5,710 nucleotides of DNA from UBA6901 sp964355495 (GTDB lineage Bacteria > Pseudomonadota > Gammaproteobacteria > Acidiferrobacterales > UBA6901). This document shows positions 1 through 5,020 of this stretch, one piece after another. The stretch is taken from NCBI GenBank assembly GCA_964355495.1, contig CAYHES010000167.1, forward strand, positions 1-5,710, written 5' to 3'. The notes beneath the pieces are model-generated. The model saw only the letters and a list, made by a program, of their open reading frames with translations, searched no databases and had not been told where the DNA came from. A program made the position numbers and the translations under genes. The number at the start of each line of letters is the position of its first letter. Within the stretch, counting starts at the first letter, position 1.

Positions 1-20
1 TCCCGCAGGGAGAGGGAGAA
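1..20. repeat. Possible half of a dispersed palindromic repeat cut by the window edge
   Basis: The first bases read TCCCGCAGGGAGAGGGAG. This resembles one arm of the frequent intergenic hairpin made of CCCTCTCCC and GGGAGAGGG arms around GCAGGG. The other arm would lie before position 1, so the element cannot be confirmed here. The attribution rests on recollection of that repeat type only. Confidence 0.25.
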
Positions 21-57
21 AAACGACACGCACTATTTAGCGACCGGATCAGTATTT

Positions 58-120
58 GCCGCAAAGGCGCAAAGAAAATCATGAGTTTTTATCGAGAAAA
101 TCTTTGCGTTCTTTGCGCCG
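58..120. repeat. Imperfect inverted repeat of the CGCAAAG type, copy 1
   Basis: Two CGCAAAG units at 60-66 and 68-74 face their complements CTTTGCG at 102-108 and 111-117, giving a long hairpin with a one-base bulge and a loop around 80-97 that contains GAAAATCATGA. The same unit and the same loop motif (GAAAATYATGA) recur in the tldD-pmbA gap at 1717-1796, so this is a dispersed repeat family and not a chance palindrome. It lies about 100 bases upstream of tldD. No function is shown. Elements of this look (GCGCAAAG or ACGCAGAG arms) are common between genes in gammaproteobacterial genomes. Confidence 0.7.
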
Positions 121-220
121 TGCATGGTTGCACCAATGTCGCGGAGCGCATGGATGCGCGAGAGCGGTCGCCTTTGCGGCGAAAAATATTATTTTTTAAG
201 AATTATTCAGAGCTTCCTTT
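120..220 (+). other. tldD leader region with small hairpins and an AT-rich patch
   Basis: Three short perfect hairpins follow one another: GTGCA/TGCAC at 120-133, GCGCAT/ATGCGC at 146-159, and TCGCC/GGCGA just before position 182. An AT-rich patch (about 182-208) contains TATTAT at 187-192, which could serve as a -10 element. I see no convincing -35 box and no strong Shine-Dalgarno sequence before the tldD ATG. A promoter for tldD is plausible here but not demonstrated. Confidence 0.3.
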
Positions 221-1714
221 ATGACCAACAACCTCGACACCGCGCGCCGCACGCTACTCGCGCCGGCCGGCCTGGACGAAACCGACCTCGACCGGCTGCT
301 CGGCCAGATACTCACGCACCGCGTGGATTACGCCGATCTCTATTTCCAGTACAGCCGGCACGAGTCCTGGTCGCTGGAGGAGGGCCAGGTCAAATCCGGT
401 TCGTACAACGTCGAACAGGGTGTCGGCGTGCGCGCGGTGAGCGGCGAGAAGACCGGCTTCGCCTACTCCGACGAGATTCTGCTGCCGGCGCTGAGCGATG
501 CCGCCACGGCGGCGCGCGCGATTGCGCATTCGGGCGCGAGTGCCGAGTCGCGAGTCGTGAGTCGCGAGTCCAAAGGCCCGAAGGACAACCGACTCGCGAC
601 TCGCGACTCCAGACTCCGGACTCTTTATGCGCCCCTCGATCCGCTCGCGAGCCTGGAAGACGCCGCCAAGGTGAAGCTGCTCGAAACCGTCGAGGCGGAA
701 GCGAAGCGCGCCGACCCGCGCGTGACCCAGGTGATGGCGTCGCTCTCCGGCGTGCAGGAAACCATTCTGGTGGCACGCAGCGACGGCGGACTGGCCGCGG
801 ATGTGCGCCCGCTGGTGCGTTTGAATGTGACCGTGATCGTCGAGGCGAACGGCCGGCGCGAAACCGGCAGCCACGGCGGCGGCGGGCGCGTGAGTTACCA
901 GTATTTTCTCGAACATGATTTCGCACGCCTCTATGCACGCGAGGCGGTGCGCCAGGCACTGGTGAACCTGGACGCCGATGACGCCCCGGCCGGCAGCATG
1001 CAGGTGGTGCTCGGCCCCGGCTGGCCGGGCATTCTGCTGCACGAGGCCATCGGCCACGGTCTGGAAGGCGATTTCAACCGCAAGGGCACGTCGGCGTTCG
1101 CCGGAATGGTGGGGCAACAAGTTGCCGCGCGCGGCGTCACGGTGGTGGACGACGGCACGCTTGCGGACCGGCGCGGCTCGCTCAACGTGGACGACGAAGG
1201 CACACCCACGCAAAAGACCGTGCTCATCGAAGACGGCATCCTGAAAGGTTACCTGCAGGACACGCTCAACGCGCGCCTCATGGGCGTCGCGCCCACCGGC
1301 AACGGCCGGCGCGAGTCGTACGCGCACATGCCGCTGCCGCGCATGACCAACACCTACATGCTGCCCGGCATCCGCGATCCGCAGGAGATCATCGCCTCGG
1401 TCGAAAAGGGCCTGTACGCCGTTAACTTCGGCGGCGGCCAGGTGGACATCACCAATGGCAAGTTCGTGTTCTCGGCGAGCGAGGCCTATCTCATCGAGAA
1501 CGGCAAGGTCACGCGCCCGGTGAAGGGCGCCACCCTGATCGGCAACGGCCCGGACGTGCTCACGCGCGTGACCATGGTGGGCAACGACCTGGCGCTCGAT
1601 TCCGGTGTCGGCACCTGCGGCAAGGATGGACAGAGCGTGCCGGTCGGCGTCGGCCAGCCGACCCTGCGCATCGACGGCCTCACGGTCGGCGGTACCCAGA
1701 GCGAGTTTCGTTAA
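221..1714 (+). CDS. tldD: TldD, catalytic subunit of the TldD/TldE metalloprotease
   Basis: This is a complete 497-residue TldD. With PmbA/TldE it forms a cytoplasmic heterodimeric zinc protease. In E. coli that enzyme removes the microcin B17 leader peptide and degrades CcdA by working on unfolded peptides. The zinc-binding HExxxH motif is present as H274-E275-A-I-G-H279 (HEAIGHGLEGDFN), and the family's conserved late cysteine is C466 (GVGTCGKDGQS). Other conserved blocks are GSYNVEQGVGVRAVSGEKTGF near residue 60-80, TGNGRRESYAH, FGGGQVDITNG and the end PVGVGQPTLRIDGLTVGG. The start at 221 matches the usual N-terminus in length, although its ribosome binding site is weak. The oddity is residues 109-134, which are encoded by a GAGTC palindromic repeat and lengthen a variable loop; the protein is about 16 residues longer than E. 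coli TldD (481). The gene looks intact and functional. Confidence 0.97.
   Translation: MTNNLDTARRTLLAPAGLDETDLDRLLGQILTHRVDYADLYFQYSRHESWSLEEGQVKSGSYNVEQGVGVRAVSGEKTGFAYSDEILLPALSDAATAARAIAHSGASAESRVVSRESKGPKDNRLATRDSRLRTLYAPLDPLASLEDAAKVKLLETVEAEAKRADPRVTQVMASLSGVQETILVARSDGGLAADVRPLVRLNVTVIVEANGRRETGSHGGGGRVSYQYFLEHDFARLYAREAVRQALVNLDADDAPAGSMQVVLGPGWPGILLHEAIGHGLEGDFNRKGTSAFAGMVGQQVAARGVTVVDDGTLADRRGSLNVDDEGTPTQKTVLIEDGILKGYLQDTLNARLMGVAPTGNGRRESYAHMPLPRMTNTYMLPGIRDPQEIIASVEKGLYAVNFGGGQVDITNGKFVFSASEAYLIENGKVTRPVKGATLIGNGPDVLTRVTMVGNDLALDSGVGTCGKDGQSVPVGVGQPTLRIDGLTVGGTQSEFR
545..623. repeat. GAGTC/GACTC palindromic array inside tldD
   Basis: Four GAGTC units spaced every 7 bases (545-570) are followed by a 20-base spacer and then five GACTC units (591-623), the first four also at 7-base steps or close to it. 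The two arms are complementary over about 26 bases, with a mismatch in the two-base linkers. The whole array is read in frame in tldD as residues 109-134, giving Arg/Ser-rich sequence (ESRVVSRES, RLATRDSRLR). Compared with E. coli TldD, this falls in the poorly conserved stretch between ARxI and the LYxxxDP motif and adds about 14 residues. Dispersed repeats built from GAGTC units occur between genes in proteobacteria (recollection). Here one appears to have entered a gene without breaking it. Confidence 0.85.
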
Positions 1715-1716
1715 TT

Positions 1717-1796
1717 GACGCAGAGAACGCAAAGGCGCGGAGAGCGCAGAGAAAATTATGAATAACAAAAAAACCTTTGCGTCCTCTGCGCTAAAT
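1717..1796. repeat. Imperfect inverted repeat of the CGCAAAG type, copy 2
   Basis: The arm ACGCAGAGAACGCAAAGG at 1718-1735 is complementary to 1774-1791 at 16 of 18 positions. Between them lie a further GCGCAGAG unit and the loop motif GAAAATTATGA, which matches GAAAATCATGA of the copy at 58-120. The element begins two bases after the tldD stop codon and fills most of the gap before pmbA. Its loop supplies an ATG (1758) in frame with pmbA. Confidence 0.75.
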
Positions 1797-1811
1797 ACCC
1801 GATTTCTCACC

Positions 1812-1815
1812 AAGG
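1812..1815 (+). promoter_or_regulatory. Ribosome binding site that selects the pmbA start
   Basis: AAGG lies five bases before the ATG at 1821. The alternative in-frame ATG at 1758 sits inside a palindromic repeat and is preceded only by a GAGAAAA stretch. Both the spacing and the usual length of the family favour 1821. Confidence 0.5.
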
Positions 1816-1820
1816 TCAAG

Positions 1821-3188
1821 ATGAACAGCGTGAACAACACTCCTTCCGCTCAACAGGCAAAGACAGGCGCGTCGGCCGAGCAACTCAAAGCACTCGTCGG
1901 TGACGTGCTCGCCGAGGCGAAACGCCAGGGCGCATCGAGCGCCGAGGCGAGCGTGAGCGTGAATCAGGGCCTGTCGGTGACGGTGCGCCTTGGCGAGGTC
2001 GAGACCGTCGAACACAATCGCGACAAGGGCCTGGCGCTGACCCTGTTCTTCGGCAAGCAGAGCGGCTCGGCCAGCACTTCGGACCTGTCACCCGTGGCGG
2101 TGCGCGATTGCGTACGCGCCGCTGCGACTATCGCGCGCTACACCGCGGCCGATGAATTTTCCGGTCTCGCCGATCCCGATCAGTTGGCGCGCGAGATTCC
2201 GGATCTCGATCTTTATTACCCCTGGAACCCGAGCGTGGAACAGGCAATCGAGCTGTCGCTGGCCTGCGAAGATGCGGCGCGCGCCACCGATACGCGCATC
2301 GGCAATTCCGAAGGCGCCACGGTGTATTCGTACGAGAGCACCGACGTGTACGCCAACAGCCACGGCTTCCTCGGCGCCACCGCCACCACCCGGCATGGCA
2401 TGAGCTGTGCGGTCATCGCTCAGGATGACTCCGGCATGCAGCGTGATTACTGGTACACCGCCGCGCGCGACCGGGCCGACCTCGAGGCCGCTGTGTTGGT
2501 TGGCAGGAAGGCGGCCGAGCGCAGTGTGCGCCGCCTCGGCGGCCGCCAGCTCAGCACCCGCCAGATACCGGTGATCTACGAGGCACCGGTGGCCGCCAGC
2601 CTGCTGTCGCATTTCGTGAGCGCGATCCGCGGCACCAGCCTGTATCGTCGTTCCTCATTCCTGCTCGATCACCTGGGTAAGCCGGTGTTCGCGCCGCAGG
2701 TGCGCATTCACGAGCAGCCGTTCCTGAAAAAGGCGCTCGGCAGCACGCCGTTCGACAACGACGGCGTGGCGCCGGCGAGTCGCGACATCGTGCGCGACGG
2801 TATTCTGCAGGGCTATGTGCTGGACGTGTACTCGGCGCGCAAGCTCGGCCTGCGCAGCACCGGCAACGCCGGCGGCGTGCACAACCTCACCATCCAGCCG
2901 GGCGACCAGGACCTGGCCGGCCTGCTCCGGCAGATGGGCACCGGGCTGCTGGTCACCGAGCTCATCGGCTTCGGCGTCAACGGAGTGACCGGCGACTATT
3001 CGCGCGGCGCGGGCGGTTTCTGGGTGGAGAACGGCGCGATCCAGTACCCGGTCGAGGAGATCACCATCGCCGGCAACCTCAAGGACATGTTCCGCGGACT
3101 GGTCGCGGTCGGCAACGACGTGGACCCGTGCGGCAACATCCGCACCGGGTCGATCCTGATCGAGTCCATGACCCTCGCCGGCAGCTGA
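1821..3188 (+). CDS. pmbA: PmbA/TldE, non-catalytic partner subunit of the TldD/TldE protease
   Basis: This encodes a complete PmbA (TldE) of 455 residues from the ATG at 1821, against 450 in E. coli; an ATG at 1758 would add 21 residues of repeat-derived sequence. PmbA pairs with TldD to form the protease chamber and, as usual for the subunit, has no HExxxH motif. Conserved blocks along the chain include GEVETVEHNRDKGL, SASTSDLSP, ARYTAADEFSGLAD, NSHGFLGATATTRHG, STPFDNDGV, YSARKLGLRSTGNAGGVHN, GDYSRGAGGFWVENG and ITIAGNLKDMFR. It follows tldD by 106 bases in the same direction, the gap being filled by a palindromic repeat, so the two are probably co-transcribed. In many gammaproteobacteria yjgA lies next to pmbA; it is absent here. 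Codon and base use match tldD. Confidence 0.96.
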   Translation: MNSVNNTPSAQQAKTGASAEQLKALVGDVLAEAKRQGASSAEASVSVNQGLSVTVRLGEVETVEHNRDKGLALTLFFGKQSGSASTSDLSPVAVRDCVRAAATIARYTAADEFSGLADPDQLAREIPDLDLYYPWNPSVEQAIELSLACEDAARATDTRIGNSEGATVYSYESTDVYANSHGFLGATATTRHGMSCAVIAQDDSGMQRDYWYTAARDRADLEAAVLVGRKAAERSVRRLGGRQLSTRQIPVIYEAPVAASLLSHFVSAIRGTSLYRRSSFLLDHLGKPVFAPQVRIHEQPFLKKALGSTPFDNDGVAPASRDIVRDGILQGYVLDVYSARKLGLRSTGNAGGVHNLTIQPGDQDLAGLLRQMGTGLLVTELIGFGVNGVTGDYSRGAGGFWVENGAIQYPVEEITIAGNLKDMFRGLVAVGNDVDPCGNIRTGSILIESMTLAGS

Positions 3189-3209
3189 CCGCTGGCGTGC
3201 GCAATTCAA

Positions 3210-3422
3210 GGGACCGGACTCGAATGGCGCTTACTTAAGCCTGAGCCTAAATGTAGGGTGGGTTAGCGCTTTTTGCGTAACCCACCAGGAGTTGCGTAGC
3301 AACACAACGCTTTTTTAATGAGTGCCTGGCGGCGCGACTGGTGGGTTACGGCGCAAACGGCGAGCTTAACGCCTATTTAATCAGGTAACCGCTTAAGGTA
3401 AGTGCCATTCGTGCCAGACCCC
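3210..3422. mobile_element. MITE-like non-autonomous element with terminal inverted repeats
   Basis: Bases 3221-3240 (CGAATGGCGCTTACTTAAGC) are complementary to 3391-3411 with one mismatch and one gap. Weaker similarity continues outwards to 3210 and 3422 (GGGACCGGACT against GGGGTCTGGCA), giving terminal repeats of about 31-32 bases around a 213-base element with no coding sequence. ATTCAA directly outside the left end and ATTGAA outside the right end could be an imperfect 6-base target duplication, but they could equally be an extension of the inverted repeat. The ends resemble those of some transposase-bearing insertion sequences, so it is probably moved in trans. I cannot name the parent family with confidence. 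Confidence 0.65.
3251..3357. repeat. Nested GGTGGGTTA hairpin repeat
   Basis: GGTGGGTTA at 3257-3265 pairs with TAACCCACC at 3278-3286, followed by a one-base bulge, three more pairs and a TTTTT loop. A third copy, TGGTGGGTTACG at 3339-3350, is exactly complementary to 3276-3287. The middle strand can therefore pair either left or right, giving two mutually exclusive hairpins. A small GTTGC/GCAAC hairpin (3291-3303) lies between them. TGTAGGGTGGGTTAGCGC with GCGTAACCCACC is a familiar intergenic repeat in proteobacteria (recollection). It lies inside the MITE-like block. Confidence 0.7.
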
Positions 3423-3440
3423 ATTGAAATAAACTAAAGC

Positions 3441-3446
3441 AGGGGA
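3441..3446 (+). promoter_or_regulatory. Shine-Dalgarno sequence for the nucleotidyltransferase gene
   Basis: AGGGGA lies six bases before the ATG at 3453. This is a good match and supports that start over any internal one. It lies just outside the right end of the MITE-like element. Confidence 0.6.
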
Positions 3447-3452
3447 CATTCA

Positions 3453-3953
3453 ATGTCTTTGTATTTACCGCTCTTTAAAGTACTCAACGATGCCAAAGTG
3501 CAGTATGTAGTAGTTGGTGGACTGGCGACCGTATTACACGGTTACGCCAGATTAACCGCCGATATCGATCTGGTGATTAATCTGGAACAGCACGAAGCGG
3601 AGAAGGCTATCAGGGCCATACTGGCCTGTGGCCTGAAACCCAGACTGCCCGTTGATCCCATGCAGTTTACGGATAAGGCTACCCGCGAAGGCTGGATCAA
3701 CGACAAGAACATGTTGGTGTTTTCATTTTACCAGCCGGACAATCCATTGATGATTCTGGATGTGTTTGTGCGCGAACCTTTCCCGTTCAAGGAAATGGCA
3801 CAACGTGCCGTACCGATGGATTTGGGCGGGATCGTTATTCCGGTTTGTGCTATTAATGACTTAATCGCCATGAAGCAACAAGCTGCCCGCCCCAAGGATT
3901 TGGAGGATATCAAATACCTGCAAGGGCTGTTGGATAAAGACGATGAAACCTGA
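3453..3953 (+). CDS. Minimal nucleotidyltransferase-fold protein (MNT / AbiEii-like), possible toxin
   Basis: This is a 166-residue soluble protein with the nucleotidyltransferase signature hGGx13DhD: G22-G23 in VVGGLATVLHG, then D37 and D39 in ADIDLVI. A third likely acidic metal ligand is D103 in MILDVFV. The end has the basic-acidic motif ARPKDLEDIKYL (residues 145-156), seen in many small stand-alone nucleotidyltransferases of the DUF6036 or AbiEii-like type. Such enzymes transfer a nucleotide to RNA or protein, and several are parts of toxin-antitoxin modules; the substrate cannot be read from sequence. It is followed, with an 11-base overlap, by a 52-residue gene. Base composition is visibly richer in A and T than in tldD-pmbA, which suggests separate acquisition. 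The fold is well supported; the toxin role is inference. The gene looks intact. Confidence 0.85.
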   Translation: MSLYLPLFKVLNDAKVQYVVVGGLATVLHGYARLTADIDLVINLEQHEAEKAIRAILACGLKPRLPVDPMQFTDKATREGWINDKNMLVFSFYQPDNPLMILDVFVREPFPFKEMAQRAVPMDLGGIVIPVCAINDLIAMKQQAARPKDLEDIKYLQGLLDKDDET

Positions 3954-4101
3954 AGCCAGTCAAAACGAATTAACCGAAGAAGAGAAAGCGCACCTGCGCT
4001 TGTGGGCCAGTGCCACGCCTGCGCAACGGCTTGCCTGGCTGGAAGAGGTGCAGCGGATTGCATATCAATCGGGCGCTTTGCAAAAAAACACAGAATATTA
4101 A
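3943..4101 (+). CDS. Small acidic protein paired with the nucleotidyltransferase, possible antitoxin
   Basis: This 52-residue reading frame starts with ATG inside the last codons of the nucleotidyltransferase gene (11-base overlap in a different frame) and ends in TAA. The overlap and the lack of its own strong ribosome binding site point to translational coupling. The protein is predicted helical: an acidic N-terminal third (ELTEEEKAHLRLW) and then ATPAQRLAWLEEVQRIAYQSG. The pattern 'LRxWAxxTPxQRLxWLEE' recurs in small proteins encoded beside stand-alone nucleotidyltransferases (recollection), and I cannot assign it a named family. No membrane segment or zinc motif is visible. An antitoxin or regulatory-partner role is inferred from size, charge and overlap. 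Confidence 0.75.
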   Translation: MKPEASQNELTEEEKAHLRLWASATPAQRLAWLEEVQRIAYQSGALQKNTEY

Positions 4102-4235
4102 ATAACCCGGACGTAGTAACAATAACAAAACGTTGTCCGAATGAGCCTAAGTCGATACCAGAATCCCGATCATCGTGATCATGATCGGGGCCTGCTCCAA
4201 CCTGAGCACACACGCCGTATCGCAAGGAAGCGATC
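4102..4235. other. Gap between the cassette and the IS91 remnant, with a 9-bp palindrome
   Basis: CCCGATCAT at 4165-4173 and ATGATCGGG at 4181-4189 form a perfect nine-base-pair hairpin with a seven-base loop. It lies about 47 bases upstream of the transposase start. A weaker pair, CGGAC (4109-4113) with GTCCG (4136-4140), flanks an AT-rich patch. IS91-type elements carry a termination end (terIS) with a hairpin upstream of the transposase, so this could be the remains of that end. The exact element boundary is not visible. Confidence 0.4.
4224..4230 (+). promoter_or_regulatory. Shine-Dalgarno sequence of the relic transposase
   Basis: AAGGAAG lies five bases before the ATG at 4236 and fixes the transposase start. 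Confidence 0.5.
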
Positions 4236-4783
4236 ATGTTGCAACCGGCTGGCAAGGAAGCCCGCCCGGGCCATGGCGTTCACCGTTACGAACGCCACCG
4301 TCCGGAACAGTCCCTTCTCTACCAGTTTGTCGAGCAGTACTACCCCGCGTTTGTGGACCAGATGGCCGCACAGGGCGCGACCTTGCCGGAGTATATCCAG
4401 CGGGAATTCGATGATTACCTCATATGGCTATTTTTGTGCAAGTGTGCTTTCCAAAGATGTGGCCGCCTGGAATACGGGTTCCTGCGTGTGCGCTGCACGG
4501 ACTGTCGCCAAGAGCGGTTGGTCGCGTTCAGTTGGCCGCTCATGCGCATCCCTGCGCCCGCGGCATTAGTGATTCCCTTCACGTCACAAGCGCCGGGGAT
4601 TCTGCCCGAGCTGCGGGGCACGGCGCATGGCCGACGACTGCATGGATGCAGGAGGTAGAGCAACGCAGGGAGCAGTTGCCGGAGATACTCACCCACCTGA
4701 ACAAACAAACCGCCTCCACGAAGCCCGCCCCGTTGCACGAGAGCCGGGCACCCCCTCAAGCTGTCCTGTTTGGCGCACCGTAA
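4236..4783 (+). pseudogene. IS91-family transposase, internally deleted and frameshifted
   Basis: Three pieces of an IS91-type rolling-circle transposase can be read in three frames. The N-terminus runs from 4236 in the first frame (LLYQFVEQYYPAF, LPEYIQREFDDYL, then CGRLEYGFLRVRCTDC and LVAFS). The zinc-knuckle block HKRRGFCPSCGARRMAD follows at about 4584-4635 in the second frame. The C-terminal tail follows at about 4650-4783 in the third frame (LPEILTHLNKQT, PAPLHESRAPPQAVLF, then stop). The catalytic tyrosine region and most of the roughly 400-residue protein are missing, consistent with an internal deletion around 4636-4655. Two insertions also mark decay: about 33 bases in frame near 4422-4454, and about 52 bases at 4535-4586 that shift the frame. 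The family assignment rests on recollected consensus (CKRRGFCPSCGxRRM, RAPPQxxLF). It is non-functional. Confidence 0.85.
4535..4586. repeat. 52-bp hairpin-forming insertion in the relic transposase
   Basis: IS91 transposases read AFSCKRR without a break. Here TTCAGTTG (4527-4534) is separated from CAAGCGC (4587) by 52 bases. The insert begins with a two-tier hairpin: GCCGC (4535-4539) pairs with GCGGC (4560-4564), and inside it GCGCA (4544-4548) pairs with TGCGC (4553-4557) around TCCC. A tail, ATTAGTGATTCCCTTCACGTCA, completes it except for its final bases. It accounts exactly for the shift from the first to the second frame. No clear target duplication is visible. Confidence 0.55.
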
Positions 4784-5007
4784 GGAAAAAACAACAGCGT
4801 GGCGGCACTCGGCGGAGGTGCCAAGGCATCTGTCGGTCTGAAGGCTGGAATGGGCCAGAATACGGCGATGCATAGCCGGTTTTTCCGGCAGGGCCGCCGG
4901 ATCGTGCAATGTTGAGTGGCTCTGGCGGGGCAAACAACACGGTTGAGTGCGGGTGGTTTTTCAGGGAAGAGGGGTTTATTCTTCCTATACTATTTACCGG
5001 ATATGAT
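4784..5007. other. Convergent intergenic region, probably the far end of the IS91 remnant
   Basis: Transcription from the left ends at the relic transposase stop, and the minus-strand pair ends at 5008. No gene is supported in this stretch. It holds a GCCGG/CCGGC hairpin around TTTTT (4875-4889), with an overlapping second option to 4900. A GGAAGA/TCTTCC hairpin lies at 4965-4985, and a 14-base tandem duplication begins at 4993. The IS91 origin end should lie just downstream of the transposase, but I cannot place its boundary. Confidence 0.4.
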
Positions 5008-5020
5008 TTACCGGATATGA
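4993..5020. repeat. 14-bp direct tandem duplication
   Basis: TTTACCGGATATGA occurs twice in a row without a spacer (4993-5006 and 5007-5020). The right copy contains the last codons and the stop codon of the minus-strand DUF3096 gene, so the left copy looks like a slippage duplication of the gene's end that does not affect the protein. Confidence 0.9.

Noticed and set aside
545..623. CRISPR-like array from the regular GAGTC units
   Set aside because: The period is only 7 bases with no spacers and the array is palindromic and translated, so it is not a CRISPR array.
254..1840. Long minus-strand open frame opposite tldD
   Set aside because: It is a shadow of high-GC tldD. The plus strand shows continuous TldD homology and the minus-strand translation matches no recognised family.
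2655..3209. Minus-strand open frame opposite the end of pmbA
   Set aside because: It is a shadow of pmbA, whose conserved C-terminus is encoded on the plus strand.
3257..3286. GGTGGGTTA hairpin as a pmbA terminator
   Set aside because: The T run lies in the loop and not after the stem, and the structure matches a dispersed repeat better.
4415..4933. Minus-strand open frame of 172 codons over the transposase relic
   Set aside because: No recognisable domain or ribosome binding site, and the plus strand holds clear IS91 transposase pieces.
4965..4985. GGAAGA/TCTTCC hairpin as a terminator for the minus-strand operon
   Set aside because: A six-base stem with a nine-base loop and no T run on the correct side; too weak to call a Rho-independent terminator.
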